A DNA stretch of 64,000 nt. Source: Enterococcus termitis. Its GTDB lineage: Bacteria > Bacillota > Bacilli > Lactobacillales > Enterococcaceae. Within the stretch, counting starts at the first letter, position 1, and each line of letters opens with the position of its first letter. The stretch is taken from assembly GCF_001730305.1 (NCBI RefSeq), contig NZ_MIJY01000001.1, positions 124,001 through 188,000 of the forward strand, given 5' to 3'. The position numbers were made by a program, and so were the translations under genes. The notes beneath the pieces were generated by a model, which saw only the letters and a program-made list of their open reading frames with translations, was not told where the DNA came from and did not search any database. Shown in pieces: positions 26,965 to 36,884 of the stretch.

Positions 26965-27855
26965 ATGATGTCTTTTCAACTTAGTCGATTACTCGACTTA
27001 AATTATTGGCAGCAATTGATATCATCAGATTTCTTATCCCGTGATTATATTATCAATATTATAGATATTCTGGTCGTATGGTATCTTGTCTACAAGTTGA
27101 TCATGCTTGTTAGAGGGACAAAAGCTGTTCAACTGCTCAAGGGAGTCGCAGTTTTTATTATTATTCGTATTTTGAGTGAAATTATTGGACTACACACATT
27201 GTCATGGCTGATGAATCAAGTCATTATGTATGGTGTGATTGCGGCAGTTGTTATTTTTCAACCAGAAGTCCGGCGCGGCTTAGAGCATTTAGGGCGAAGC
27301 TCGTTTTTCCGTACATCTCGATCTGAGCAGCAGGAAGATGAGAAGATGATTTTGGCTTTCGATAAAGCGATCCAGTACATGTCGAAACGAAAAATCGGTG
27401 CCTTGATTACTGTAGAGCGAAATACCGGTCTGGATGAGTATATCGAAACTGGGATCGATCTGGATGCAGATATATCTGGTGAATTACTGATCAATATTTT
27501 TATTCCAAATACACCATTACATGATGGTGCCGTAATCGTAAAACAAGGTAAAATTGCTGTAGCAAGTGCCTATTTACCATTATCAGAGAGCAATTTAATA
27601 CCAAAAGAATTTGGTACGCGCCACAGGGCTGCTGTTGGAATCAGCGAAGTTAGTGATGCAGTGACGATTATCGTATCAGAAGAAACTGGCGATGTCAGCT
27701 TAACACTAAACAATGATTTGATTCCACGTTTAACACAAGAAGAATATCTTAAAATTCTTCGAGCAGAATTAGTACCAAAAGAAGAAAATAAAGATAAAAA
27801 GAATCTTTTGCAACACTTTATCGATGGTGTGTCAAAGGGGGCGAAAAAGCGATGA
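26965..27855 (+). CDS. cdaA: diadenylate cyclase CdaA
   Basis: 296 residues from ATG 26965 (GTG 26956 and ATG 26968 are alternatives). Three N-terminal membrane helices (to about residue 97) are followed by the DAC domain with the catalytic DGA (187-189) and RHR (219-221) motifs. It makes c-di-AMP, which controls potassium and osmolyte transport and cell-wall homeostasis. It overlaps cdaR by 4 nt and is followed by glmM, the conserved cdaA-cdaR-glmM arrangement in which both partners modulate the cyclase. Confidence 0.96.
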   Translation: MMSFQLSRLLDLNYWQQLISSDFLSRDYIINIIDILVVWYLVYKLIMLVRGTKAVQLLKGVAVFIIIRILSEIIGLHTLSWLMNQVIMYGVIAAVVIFQPEVRRGLEHLGRSSFFRTSRSEQQEDEKMILAFDKAIQYMSKRKIGALITVERNTGLDEYIETGIDLDADISGELLINIFIPNTPLHDGAVIVKQGKIAVASAYLPLSESNLIPKEFGTRHRAAVGISEVSDAVTIIVSEETGDVSLTLNNDLIPRLTQEEYLKILRAELVPKEENKDKKNLLQHFIDGVSKGAKKR

Positions 27856-29003
27856 ATAGACCCTCTCAAAGCAATTGGTTTTCTGCATTACTCGCGTTGT
27901 TATTTGCGCTATTACTATTTTTTAATGCAAATTCATCGAGCAATTCTTCTGTTCTAGTCAATACCAATCAAGTATATGACGAGATGCTTTACAATATTCC
28001 AGTCCAGCTGGAATATGACCAAGACAAGTATTTCGTTTCCGGCTATGAAGAAACAGTCAATGTCCATCTAAGCAGTGCCAATCGAATTCAGTTGAATCGA
28101 GAATCAAATGAAGATACTCGAAATTTTCAAGTAGTTGCTGATTTGACCAAAACACCGCTTGGTACGTCTGAAATCCAATTGAGAGTTAAAGGATTAAGTA
28201 CAGCTGTGACGGCTGAAATTGAACCAAAAACGATCACTGTTACTTTAGAGAACAAGGTCACTCAATCATTTGAGGTGCAGGCACAATTACCAGACACTAT
28301 AGAAGCAGAAGGATATACTGTTAAGAAAACAGAGCTCAGCCCTAAAAAAGTAGATATTACAACGGGTGAAGAAACGGCAAAAGCAATTGAACGAGTCATT
28401 GCCCCATTATCGAATGTTAAACAATCTGTTGACACGATCAAACAAACAGTGAATGTTCAAGCACTGGACAACAAAGGACAGGTTTTAAGTATCGAAAATC
28501 CTGCACCGCAAGTCAAGGTAGTGGTCGAATTGTCTCTTCCGTCAAAAGAGGTTAGCTTAACTGCAACTGCGACAGGTTCGCCGCCGTCAGGAGTATCTAA
28601 TTATACATTTAGCCTTTCGAAGCAAAAAGCAGAAATCAAAGGTTCTAAATCTATTTTAGATGGTATTGATACGATCGAAGTACCTATAGACATCAATAAC
28701 GTCAAGTCATCTGTAAAGAAAAAAGTTAAGTTACCAACGAGTTCAGATTATATTATTACACCTGAGGAAGTAGAAGTGACAATCAATCCAATTTTTGCAG
28801 AAACGAGTACTAGCTATTCAGATGTTAGCGGGGGACAAAATACAACAGGAACTTTTTTTAGCCAAGAAACCCCTGACCCTTCCTCTTCAAGTGAAGTTAC
28901 ATCTAGTTCTTCTAGTACGTCGACTTCATCTAGTGTGCCAAAAGTTGACAGTACGACGGATAACCAAGAGGAAGATAGCGGCGCTTCTAAACCAGCAAAT
29001 TAA
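27852..29003 (+). CDS. cdaR: CdaA regulatory protein with YbbR domains
   Basis: 383 residues. An N-terminal membrane anchor (residues 9-25) is followed by repeated YbbR domains outside the membrane, each with a VxVxLENKVTxSFxV-like or NVxALDNKG-like strand pattern (about residues 35-315). The C-terminal 60 residues are a low-complexity Ser/Thr/Pro tail. CdaR binds CdaA and tunes c-di-AMP production. Its start overlaps the cdaA stop, indicating coupling. Confidence 0.93.
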   Translation: MNRPSQSNWFSALLALLFALLLFFNANSSSNSSVLVNTNQVYDEMLYNIPVQLEYDQDKYFVSGYEETVNVHLSSANRIQLNRESNEDTRNFQVVADLTKTPLGTSEIQLRVKGLSTAVTAEIEPKTITVTLENKVTQSFEVQAQLPDTIEAEGYTVKKTELSPKKVDITTGEETAKAIERVIAPLSNVKQSVDTIKQTVNVQALDNKGQVLSIENPAPQVKVVVELSLPSKEVSLTATATGSPPSGVSNYTFSLSKQKAEIKGSKSILDGIDTIEVPIDINNVKSSVKKKVKLPTSSDYIITPEEVEVTINPIFAETSTSYSDVSGGQNTTGTFFSQETPDPSSSSEVTSSSSSTSTSSSVPKVDSTTDNQEEDSGASKPAN

Positions 29004-29079
29004 ATTGAGTGATTAAGGGATTTGTTTGGCTTGAGTAAAAATAAGTGAACAGAGCCTTACATGTAGAAGGAGAATTAAG

Positions 29080-30435
29080 ATGGGTAAATATTTTGGAACA
29101 GACGGTGTTAGAGGGATTGCAAATAAGGAATTAACACCGGAATTAGCATTTAAATTGGGCCGCTTTGGCGGGTATGTATTGAGTCAGCATGAAGACTCTT
29201 CTCGTCGTCCAAGAGTTTTGGTTGGACGTGATACACGTATTTCAGGACAATTATTGGAACAAGCATTGATTGCTGGTTTGTTATCAGTGGGAATCGAAGT
29301 ATTTCAGCTAGGTGTCATTTCAACACCAGGAGTAGCTTATTTAACAAGACTACAAAAAGCTTCCGCAGGTGTCATGATTTCTGCCTCTCATAATCCAGCT
29401 GAAGACAATGGAATTAAATTTTTCGGTTCAGATGGGTTTAAATTAGTGGATGAGCAAGAACTTGAAATCGAAGCACTACTGGATGCGCCAGAAGATACGT
29501 TACCGCGCCCTTCAGCAGAAGGATTAGGTACATTAGATGAGTTTCCAGAAGGATTATTGAAGTATTCACAGTTTTTAGTTCAAACGATTCCAGGTGATTT
29601 ATCTGATTTAACTGTGTGTATCGATGCGGCCAATGGTGCAACTGCTACCTCGGTCAATCGTTTGTTTGCTGATTTAGAAACGGATTTCTTTACAATGGGA
29701 ACCAGTCCGAATGGCTTAAATATCAATGATGGAGTCGGTTCTACACATCCTGAAAAACTTGCTGAAATGGTTGTCGAAAAGGGTGCAGATGCAGGTTTAG
29801 CGTTTGATGGTGATGGCGATCGGATCATTGCGGTTGATGAGCTTGGCAACATTGTAGATGGCGATAAAATCATGTTCATCTGTGCTAAATATTTAGCAGA
29901 AAAAAATCGTCTGAAAAAAGATACGATCGTAACCACTGTAATGAGTAATCTAGGCTTCCGCAAAGCAGTAGAAGCTGCTGGAATGAAAGATGTGATCACT
30001 CAAGTTGGCGACCGTTATGTTGTAGAAGAAATGCGTAAAAATGATTATAATTTTGGCGGGGAACAATCTGGTCATATGATCTTTTTGGATTACAATACAA
30101 CAGGTGACGGTATGCTATCAGGGATTCAATTGTTGAACGTTATGAAGCAAACTGGTAAAAAATTATCTGAGCTTGCTGCTGAAGTGACTGTTTATCCGCA
30201 AAAATTAGTAAATATTCGTGTGACGGATAAAAATGGTGCCATGGATGTACCAGCAATCAAAGCAATCGTTGAACAAATGGAACAAGAAATGAATGGTGAT
30301 GGACGTATTCTCGTTCGTCCGTCTGGAACAGAACCATTGCTACGTGTAATGGCAGAAGCACCGACACAGGAAAAAGTTGATTATTATGTGGATAAAATTG
30401 CTGATGTAGTGAAAGCAGAGATTGGTGTAGCATAA
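29080..30435 (+). CDS. glmM: phosphoglucosamine mutase
   Basis: 451 residues. The phosphoserine loop is SASHNP with Ser103, the metal loop is FDGDGDR, the sugar loop GGEQSGH and the phosphate-binding loop [11 protein letters not shown]. GlmM converts glucosamine-6-phosphate to glucosamine-1-phosphate for UDP-GlcNAc synthesis and, as known in other Firmicutes, inhibits CdaA. AGAAGGAG precedes ATG 29080, 76 nt after cdaR. GlmS, the enzyme before it in the pathway, is encoded 6 kb downstream. Confidence 0.97.
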   Translation: MGKYFGTDGVRGIANKELTPELAFKLGRFGGYVLSQHEDSSRRPRVLVGRDTRISGQLLEQALIAGLLSVGIEVFQLGVISTPGVAYLTRLQKASAGVMISASHNPAEDNGIKFFGSDGFKLVDEQELEIEALLDAPEDTLPRPSAEGLGTLDEFPEGLLKYSQFLVQTIPGDLSDLTVCIDAANGATATSVNRLFADLETDFFTMGTSPNGLNINDGVGSTHPEKLAEMVVEKGADAGLAFDGDGDRIIAVDELGNIVDGDKIMFICAKYLAEKNRLKKDTIVTTVMSNLGFRKAVEAAGMKDVITQVGDRYVVEEMRKNDYNFGGEQSGHMIFLDYNTTGDGMLSGIQLLNVMKQTGKKLSELAAEVTVYPQKLVNIRVTDKNGAMDVPAIKAIVEQMEQEMNGDGRILVRPSGTEPLLRVMAEAPTQEKVDYYVDKIADVVKAEIGVA

Positions 30436-30460
30436 CGTTTTAAAAACAGGATTAAAACAG

Positions 30461-30506
30461 AGATTAGGTGATAACGAATCAAGTTATCACTTAATCTTTT
30501 TTATTT
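30461..30506 (+). terminator. terminator after glmM
   Basis: AGATTAGGTGATAAC pairs with GTTATCACTTAATCT and is followed by six T residues. Confidence 0.9.
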
Positions 30507-30668
30507 GGTCAAAAACGAATGATCATTCATTTTATCAGCGAATCGTTCGATAATGTCGTTGACAGAACCGAGAGAAAAAGGTACTATTATTTGAGAATTG
30601 ATCGGGCTTGTAGAGATTATTTTGCCCTGTTTTTTCTTAAGAATAGTGATTGAGAAAGGAGTAATGAG

Positions 30669-31526
30669 ATGGGGAAATATTTAGTTTTACAAACAGATTT
30701 TGGTCTTGGTGATGGAGCTGTTAGCGCGATGTATGGTGTTGCTCATATGGTCAGCGATGACATCACTATTGAAGATTTGACCCACGAGATTCCTCCTTAT
30801 GATATTTGGGCGGCATCGTATCGTTTATACCAAACAGTCAAATATTGGCCGAAGGAAACAGTTTTCGTTTCAGTCGTCGATCCAGGGGTAGGGAGTGCAC
30901 GCAGAAGTATTGTTGCAAAAACAACTTCGGGACATTATATCATTACGCCAGATAATGGCTCATTGACACATATTGCACATTATCAAGGAATCGAAGAAAT
31001 ACGTACGATTGATGAAGTGACCAGTCGTTTGCCGCATTCAGAAGAAAGTCATACATTTCATGGCAGAGACATTTATGCTTATAATGGCGCACGTTTAGCA
31101 AGTGGAGAGGTTTCATTCGAAGAACTAGGAAGTGTTGTTGCTACATCATCTGTGACAACGCTGCCGCTGATCGAAGCGACAAAAAACGAGCACATTTTAG
31201 AAGGAAGCATCGATGTTTTAGATATTCGTTTTGGTTCTCTATGGACAAACATTCCGCTGACGTTTATGAAAGATTTAGATATCAATCATGGCGATCAGCT
31301 GCAAGTGACGATTTATCATCAAGGGAAAAAAGTGTATCAAAATATCATGAAATTTGCGAAATCTTTTGCAGATGTCAATATTGGGGAGCCTTTGGTGTAT
31401 GTTAATTCGCTAGTAAATATCGGTGTAGCTGTCAATCAAGATTCCTTTTCTAAACTGTATCACATTGGGACAGGAACAGATTGGACGATTCAATTAAGAA
31501 AAGCACCAAAGATAATTTTTGAATAG
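30669..31526 (+). CDS. S-adenosyl-L-methionine hydroxide adenosyltransferase (DUF62 family)
   Basis: 285 residues with the family signatures [12 protein letters not shown] at residues 7-18, [28 protein letters not shown] and [12 protein letters not shown]62 proteins hydrolyse SAM to adenosine and methionine and are related to fluorinase. AAAGGAG precedes ATG 30669. It starts an operon with an ECF transporter, so the two may handle a related metabolite such as a nucleoside, SAM or methionine derivative; this is inference. Confidence 0.9.
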   Translation: MGKYLVLQTDFGLGDGAVSAMYGVAHMVSDDITIEDLTHEIPPYDIWAASYRLYQTVKYWPKETVFVSVVDPGVGSARRSIVAKTTSGHYIITPDNGSLTHIAHYQGIEEIRTIDEVTSRLPHSEESHTFHGRDIYAYNGARLASGEVSFEELGSVVATSSVTTLPLIEATKNEHILEGSIDVLDIRFGSLWTNIPLTFMKDLDINHGDQLQVTIYHQGKKVYQNIMKFAKSFADVNIGEPLVYVNSLVNIGVAVNQDSFSKLYHIGTGTDWTIQLRKAPKIIFE

Positions 31527-31537
31527 GAGTGAACGAA

Positions 31538-32089
31538 ATGAAAAAAGATTTTTCAGTAAAAACGATTGTGGCAATCGGGATCGGCTCTGCTGTTTTTGTT
31601 ATATTAGGCCGTTTTGTGGTGATTCCAACAGGGTTTCCTAACACAAACTTAGAAACAGCGTATCCTTTCTTAGCATTGATTTCAGCTATTTTTGGTCCTG
31701 TTGCAGGTGGTTTGATTGGCTTGATCGGTCATACGTTAAAAGACTTTACAACTTATGGCAGTGCATGGTGGAGTTGGATCGTTTGTTCAGGGATCATTGG
31801 CGTTATCTATGGCTTTGCCGGTAGAAAAATCGATCTTCAGCATGGTGAGTTTACTAAAAAAGACATTATTCATTTTAATATTTATCAAGTTCTCGGAAAT
31901 GCTGTTGTTTGGGGATTGATTGCACCAACACTAGATGTTTTGATCTACAGCGAACCTGCTAGTAAAGTGTATACACAAGGCGTGATCGCTGTTGTCTTGA
32001 ATATTATTGCGGTTGGAGTCATTGGAACATTATTGATGGCGGCCTACGCTGCGACGCGTACGAAAAAAGGGAGTTTAACAAAAGATTAG
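31538..32089 (+). CDS. ECF transporter S component, UPF0397 family
   Basis: 183 residues from ATG 31538 with AGGAGTG upstream (GTG 31529 overlaps that RBS). Five to six membrane helices and the motifs [13 protein letters not shown] and [20 protein letters not shown] identify the UPF0397 integral membrane family of substrate-binding S components. The substrate is not known from sequence. It is 12 nt after the SAM hydrolase and is followed by the energising A and T components. Confidence 0.88.
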   Translation: MKKDFSVKTIVAIGIGSAVFVILGRFVVIPTGFPNTNLETAYPFLALISAIFGPVAGGLIGLIGHTLKDFTTYGSAWWSWIVCSGIIGVIYGFAGRKIDLQHGEFTKKDIIHFNIYQVLGNAVVWGLIAPTLDVLIYSEPASKVYTQGVIAVVLNIIAVGVIGTLLMAAYAATRTKKGSLTKD

Positions 32090-32110
32090 TTATGTAGTAA
32101 AATAGACATG

Positions 32111-32170
32111 AAGGACGAGAAAAAAACAGCTTGGCTCTCCAAGTGCAACTGTCTTTTCTTGTCCTTTTTA
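32111..32170 (+). terminator. hairpin inside the ECF operon (terminator or attenuator)
   Basis: AAGGACGAGAAAA and ACAG pair with CTGTCTTTTCTTGTCCTT around an inner CTTGGctctCCAAG-like hairpin, with TTTTTA after the stem. It lies between the S component and the ATPase gene and could lower expression of the energising module. Confidence 0.6.
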
Positions 32171-32193
32171 CATAGAAAAAAGGAGCGGCATCA

Positions 32194-33903
32194 ATGAAAA
32201 AACCACTGATAACTTTTGATCATTTCAGCTTTCAGTACCATAGTCAGGCTGAACCTACATTACATAACATTGATTTGACCATTTACGAAGGAGAAAAAAT
32301 CCTGATTTTAGGACCAAGCGGCAGCGGAAAATCAACGTTTGCTCAATGTATCAATGGTCTGATTCCATACAGCTATGAAGGAGAAATAACAGGCCAGGTA
32401 AAAATCGGTGAAAAGGACTTAACTAAAACAAGCTTATTTGATTTATCATTTGAAGTGGGAACGGTGCTCCAAGATACGGATGGTCAATTTATTGGATTGA
32501 CAGTGGGAGAAGATGTTGCTTTTGCCCTTGAAAATGATGCCGTAGCACAAGAAACAATGAAGCAAGAAGTAAAAAAATGGACAGAAGTCGTTGAAATTAG
32601 TGACTTTTTACATCATCGACCACAAGACTTATCGGGTGGACAAAAACAGCGAGTTTCTATGGCGGGTGTGTTGATCAACGAAGCACCGATTTTATTATTT
32701 GATGAACCTCTAGCTAATCTTGATCCAAAGGCAGGAAAAGAAACGATTGCGTTGATCGATGAGCTCCATCAGCGTGTGCAGACGACAATTGTTATTATTG
32801 AACATCGTTTGGAAGATGTGTTGTATCGTTCTGTCGATCGTGTGATTGTTTTTGATGAAGGACGGATTGTGGCAGATTTGCCAGCTGATGAACTGTTGAA
32901 AACGAATATACTGATAGAAAAAGGGATCCGAGAACCTCTTTATGTTACTGCTATGAAATATGCAGGTGTGGATCTAGCCCAAGTTGAATGCTTATCAGAT
33001 AGCGAAAAAATCCAAGCTCCTCGGTTGAAAGAACAAATGGAAAATTGGATGCAGGAGCAATCTCAAGAACCCAAACAAAGGGAAACAGAACCTTTATTAG
33101 CACTAGAAAACGTCACTTATCAATATCAAAAAAATGGTCGCTATGTGTTGAATGATGTTTCAGTCACACTAAATAAAGGAGAAATGCTTAGTATCGTTGG
33201 GAAAAACGGTGCTGGGAAATCTACGTTAAGTAAAGCAGTCTGTGGGTTTATCACACCACAAGCAGGAAAAATGACGTGGCAAGGAAAAGATTTTACACAG
33301 CTTTCGATCAAAGAACGAGCAGATAAAATTGGGTTTGTTATGCAAAATCCCAATCAGATGATTTCAAAGAAAATGGTTTTTGAAGAAGTGGCACTGGGCT
33401 TAACCTTGAAAGGATTGCCAGAAGATAAAATCAATCAGCAAGTCGAAAAAGTGTTGAAGATTTGTGGTCTACATTCTTTTCGAAAGTGGCCGATTTCAGC
33501 ACTAAGCTTTGGTCAGAAAAAACGGGTCACGATTGCTTCGATTTTAGTCCTAGAACCTGAAATGATCATTTTAGACGAGCCAACTGCAGGACAAGATTTT
33601 AAGCATTATACAGAAATGATGGGCTTTTTGAAAGAGCTGAACAATCTGGGCGTTACGATTGCCATGATTACTCATGATATGCATTTGATGCTGGAATATA
33701 CAGAACGTACGTTGGTACTGTCAGAAGGAAAAATTCTTGCAGACACAACGCCGATCAATGTGCTGACAAATGTTCAGCTAGTTGAGCAAGCATCGCTGAA
33801 AGAGACGAGTCTGTTTACCTTTGCTAAGCAGATAGGCTTGTCTGATCCATTTTTATTTACCAAAAACTTTATGGCGTATGATCAGGAGGTGCGTTTCTTA
33901 TGA
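32194..33903 (+). CDS. ECF-type energy-coupling ABC ATPase, two fused ATPase domains
   Basis: 569 residues made of two complete ABC domains. The first has GPSGSGKST, the LSGGQKQR signature and LLFDEPLANLD; the second has GKNGAGKST, a LSFGQKKR signature and IILDEPTAGQD. This is a fused EcfA1/EcfA2-type pair as used by ECF vitamin and metal transporters. AAAGGAG precedes ATG 32194. The stop overlaps the start of the T-component gene by 4 nt. Confidence 0.93.
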   Translation: MKKPLITFDHFSFQYHSQAEPTLHNIDLTIYEGEKILILGPSGSGKSTFAQCINGLIPYSYEGEITGQVKIGEKDLTKTSLFDLSFEVGTVLQDTDGQFIGLTVGEDVAFALENDAVAQETMKQEVKKWTEVVEISDFLHHRPQDLSGGQKQRVSMAGVLINEAPILLFDEPLANLDPKAGKETIALIDELHQRVQTTIVIIEHRLEDVLYRSVDRVIVFDEGRIVADLPADELLKTNILIEKGIREPLYVTAMKYAGVDLAQVECLSDSEKIQAPRLKEQMENWMQEQSQEPKQRETEPLLALENVTYQYQKNGRYVLNDVSVTLNKGEMLSIVGKNGAGKSTLSKAVCGFITPQAGKMTWQGKDFTQLSIKERADKIGFVMQNPNQMISKKMVFEEVALGLTLKGLPEDKINQQVEKVLKICGLHSFRKWPISALSFGQKKRVTIASILVLEPEMIILDEPTAGQDFKHYTEMMGFLKELNNLGVTIAMITHDMHLMLEYTERTLVLSEGKILADTTPINVLTNVQLVEQASLKETSLFTFAKQIGLSDPFLFTKNFMAYDQEVRFL

Positions 33904-34733
33904 ATGAACATCAAATGTTAGGCTATATTCCCGATAATACTGCTATCCATAAGCTGAATGGTACAGCGAAATTGATTTTTTTGATTCTATTGTCTGTTGC
34001 ATGTATGACGACGTATGATACGCGTTTTTTGATCGGTATGACCGTATTTTCTCTGATTTTATTCAAAATTTCTAATATCAAATGGCATCAAATTTCGTTT
34101 GTGGTGAAATTTATTTTTGTGTTTTCTTTGATGAATATTATTGCTGTTTATTTGTTCTCTCCGGAATACGGTGTAGAGCTTTATGGTTCAAGAACTCTGA
34201 TTTGGCAAGGCATTGGACGCTTCACGTTGACGCAGGAGCAATTATTCTATGAATTTAATTTAGTATTAAAATATTTTTGTACGATTCCACTAGTTCTGAT
34301 TTTTCTATTGACGACAAATCCGAGTGAGTTTGCCTCTAGTTTAAATCGAATCGGTGTTAGCTATAAAATCAGTTACGCTGTAGCATTGGCGATTCGCTAT
34401 ATTCCAGATATTCAAGAGGATTTTATCAATATTTCCTTAGCGCAGCAAGCACGTGGATTTGAAATGTCCAAAAAAGGGAAATTGACACAACGAGTAAAAG
34501 GGACTGCTCAAATTGTCTTTCCGCTGATTCTTTCTAGTTTGGATCGAATCGAAACGATCAGTACAGCAATGGAGCTGCGTCGCTTTGGTGAAAAGAAAAA
34601 ACGGACATGGTACGCACAGCAGCCGTTTCATTTGGGTGATTTTGCAGTGATTGGGTTGGCAGTTGTTTTGACAATAATCAGTTTTGCTCTGTTTAACGTA
34701 AATGGAGGTAGATTTTATAATCCGTTTCAATAA
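33900..34733 (+). CDS. ECF transporter T component (EcfT/CbiQ family)
   Basis: 277 residues with five to six hydrophobic helices and the two cytoplasmic coupling motifs seen as QQARGFE and MELRRFG, the Ala-Arg-Gly-type signatures that bind the ATPases. The N-terminal IHKLNGTAKLI block is typical of EcfT. It completes a self-contained ECF transporter with the genes at 31538 and 32194. Confidence 0.92.
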   Translation: MNEHQMLGYIPDNTAIHKLNGTAKLIFLILLSVACMTTYDTRFLIGMTVFSLILFKISNIKWHQISFVVKFIFVFSLMNIIAVYLFSPEYGVELYGSRTLIWQGIGRFTLTQEQLFYEFNLVLKYFCTIPLVLIFLLTTNPSEFASSLNRIGVSYKISYAVALAIRYIPDIQEDFINISLAQQARGFEMSKKGKLTQRVKGTAQIVFPLILSSLDRIETISTAMELRRFGEKKKRTWYAQQPFHLGDFAVIGLAVVLTIISFALFNVNGGRFYNPFQ

Positions 34734-34734
34734 A

Positions 34735-34858
34735 AATAGGTTGAAATAAAAGTCGATTTTTATTCCAATTGCCGAAAAATCTGACTTTTAGCCACCGTTT
34801 ATTGCGTTTTAGAGTGTGAAACAAAACTAATTTTCGTTTTGTCCGCACTCTTTTTTAT
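34735..34858. repeat. intergenic repeat copy and terminator after the T-component gene
   Basis: The stretch carries CCACCGTTTAT (34792-34802), the reverse complement of the ATAAACGGNGG core, and about 50 nt of reverse-complement similarity to 63350-63400. It ends in a terminator (34811-34858) in which AGAGTGTG and AAACAAAAC pair with GTTTTGT and CACTCT, followed by six T residues. Confidence 0.75.
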
Positions 34859-34890
34859 TTGTCATTATTAATTTGAAGGGAGTAGTTTTA

Positions 34891-36441
34891 GTGTTTAATA
34901 AAGTGAAAATGAGAGGTCAACTGTTGGGTTGGATTTTAGTTGGGAGTTTATTTTTAGCGATTGGATTTATTTTTGGAGAGCAACAGAATGGCTGGGCAGA
35001 AGAGTCTGGATTGACTTTTGTTAAGGAAGAAAGTTTAGATGCAGCAGATGCTGCAATTTTTGGTGAATACGCCTTGATCCCAAATAATACAAAGGATCAG
35101 TCGGACAATTTGATCAAGTGTTTGGAACAGGCGACAGCGATGAACCGCTGGCTGTATATACCAGAAGGAGAGTATATTGTTAATCAAACGATTCCGCTGT
35201 ATACGAATGTCAAAATTAGTGGAGCTCCTGATGGAACAACCATTTTAAAAAATGAAACGGGTACAGAAGTTGGCTTTGAATGTCCGAAAAACCAATATCC
35301 AGATCGAAAAAATATTGCCATCACAAATCTATTTTTAGATGATATTTTTATTTATACACAACTGGTCGATCATTTAAGAATTGAAAATAATATTTTTTAT
35401 CATCCTACAAGTAAGTTTGTAGTCAATGTTAATAAAACCAACGATGCTAAGATCAATAATAATATTTTTTTAAGAGACCAAGCGCACGTCGGCGCAGCTA
35501 GAGATTGGGGACGTACGATTTATATTGGCGGCTACGCTACCCCTAGCCGTTATCAATGGACGGAAAATATTGAAATCAACAATAATCTATTTGGGGTAAA
35601 ATTGGCTGAGCTTGATGCCATCAAAGAATTTAGTCCAGCGACAACGAATCATACGATTCAACGCTTACAAAATGCTGTAAGTGAAGCAAAAGTTTCTTTA
35701 GCAAACGAACAGTATTTTATTGTCACGGGCATAAATTCTTATAACAACTTAAAACAGGCAAGGATCGAACATAATCTATTTTATTCTTGTCATGATGATT
35801 ATGGTTTAGATGTTATTGCACAGGACCATGCGATTTATTTAAGAGGATCACAAGATATTTATTTTGCGAATAATCATCTTCGTGGGTGGCATAATGGTCC
35901 AGCTGGAGGAATTAAATTCAAATCCGGACGAAATATTACGATCGTCAACAATTACCTGCGTAATACAGGAATGATTTTTTACGCGACAGCTGAATATGGA
36001 TTAGGGACAACGCTTGCCGATGGAAAAATCTCTGAGCTTTCTCATCTATTTGTAGCGAATAATATTTTTGACTGGAAAAAATGGGATGGCTACTATTCTT
36101 ACGGTGTTGAATACCATAGTGAAAATGTAGAAAATCCACTGATGCATGATTTGGTATTTATTGATAATGCGTATATTAATTTTGAAAATATACCTGCGAA
36201 CCGTCGTATCGGTTTTACGAAGGTAATGGGAGACGGCTTTCCTGCTGAAAGTACGTATATTCGAAACACACGAGATGATACAGCAGATAAATTTTTAGGT
36301 GTACAATATTGGACAGCTGAAGATTATGGAAAAATGCCCTCAGATTGGTTAACGATGACACATACTGATGCTTATCATTACTATCAGGAAAAAATAACAG
36401 AACCGATGCCGATAAAAGATGTATTGAGTGTTAACAATTAG
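34891..36441 (+). CDS. secreted right-handed beta-helix protein
   Basis: 516 residues from GTG 34891, chosen because AAGGGAG lies 8 nt upstream (34876-34882). A signal peptide covers the first 35 residues or so. The rest shows short repeats of the NN-x-F and hydrophobic-Asn type (ENNIFYH, NNNIFLRD, NNNLFG, EHNLFYS, NNHLRG, NNYLRN, ANNIFDW), a parallel beta-helix pattern of pectate-lyase-like and glycan-processing proteins. No anchor is visible. A polysaccharide lyase or hydrolase role is possible, but catalytic residues cannot be assigned. It is a single gene between two terminators. Confidence 0.8.
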   Translation: MFNKVKMRGQLLGWILVGSLFLAIGFIFGEQQNGWAEESGLTFVKEESLDAADAAIFGEYALIPNNTKDQSDNLIKCLEQATAMNRWLYIPEGEYIVNQTIPLYTNVKISGAPDGTTILKNETGTEVGFECPKNQYPDRKNIAITNLFLDDIFIYTQLVDHLRIENNIFYHPTSKFVVNVNKTNDAKINNNIFLRDQAHVGAARDWGRTIYIGGYATPSRYQWTENIEINNNLFGVKLAELDAIKEFSPATTNHTIQRLQNAVSEAKVSLANEQYFIVTGINSYNNLKQARIEHNLFYSCHDDYGLDVIAQDHAIYLRGSQDIYFANNHLRGWHNGPAGGIKFKSGRNITIVNNYLRNTGMIFYATAEYGLGTTLADGKISELSHLFVANNIFDWKKWDGYYSYGVEYHSENVENPLMHDLVFIDNAYINFENIPANRRIGFTKVMGDGFPAESTYIRNTRDDTADKFLGVQYWTAEDYGKMPSDWLTMTHTDAYHYYQEKITEPMPIKDVLSVNN

Positions 36442-36460
36442 TTCATTTTTTTCACTTAGG

Positions 36461-36518
36461 ATTGGTATACATAGATTCCTTTTTAATTAAGGTTTTTATG
36501 TATACCAATTTTTATTTT
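36461..36518 (+). terminator. terminator before the glmS promoter
   Basis: ATTGGTATACATA pairs with TATGTATACCAAT, followed by a T-rich stretch. Confidence 0.85.
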
Positions 36519-36529
36519 TAGATAAAAAG

Positions 36530-36557
36530 TTGACAGAATAATGAGTTTAGTTATATT
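36530..36557 (+). promoter_or_regulatory. glmS promoter
   Basis: TTGACA (36530-36535) and TATATT (36552-36557), spacing 16, lie about 60 nt before the ribozyme cleavage site. Confidence 0.65.
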
Positions 36558-36609
36558 ATTAATGCAGTTTCTATTTAGAAAACAGAAAAGGAGGATAGTT
36601 AGACCAATA

Positions 36610-36810
36610 AAAGGATAGCGCCAGGCCTGTTGATTCAGGTGACGAGGAAAGAGCTTATCGAAACATTCGGCGGATAGCTCTAGGGGCTGCACTCTACAAG
36701 CCGGAAAGAAAAAATAATTGCGAGATTATAACAAAAATCCAGCTACGCAGAATAGAAACATATAATGATCGATCAACAATAAGTACGGGACGCACTGAAA
36801 ATGAAACAAA
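36610..36810 (+). promoter_or_regulatory. glmS ribozyme (glucosamine-6-phosphate riboswitch)
   Basis: The 5' core AGCGCC at 36617-36622 is followed by TGACGAGG, AGAGCTTATCGAA, TTCGGCGGATAGCTCT and a GC-rich P3-type region, matching the glmS ribozyme core. Cleavage is expected 5' of the G at 36618. Glucosamine-6-phosphate acts as cofactor, and cleavage destabilises the glmS mRNA. It sits directly upstream of glmS. The 3' limit given is approximate. Confidence 0.93.
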
Positions 36811-36884
36811 CAGGAAATCATTGACAGTGAACTCACTTATTTGATTGTAACCTAAGACAAATGAGAAAGTAGGAAAGAGACATT

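Noticed and set aside
29438-29999. Long minus-strand frames inside glmM
   Set aside because: They lie opposite a gene with complete catalytic motifs and have no start signals.
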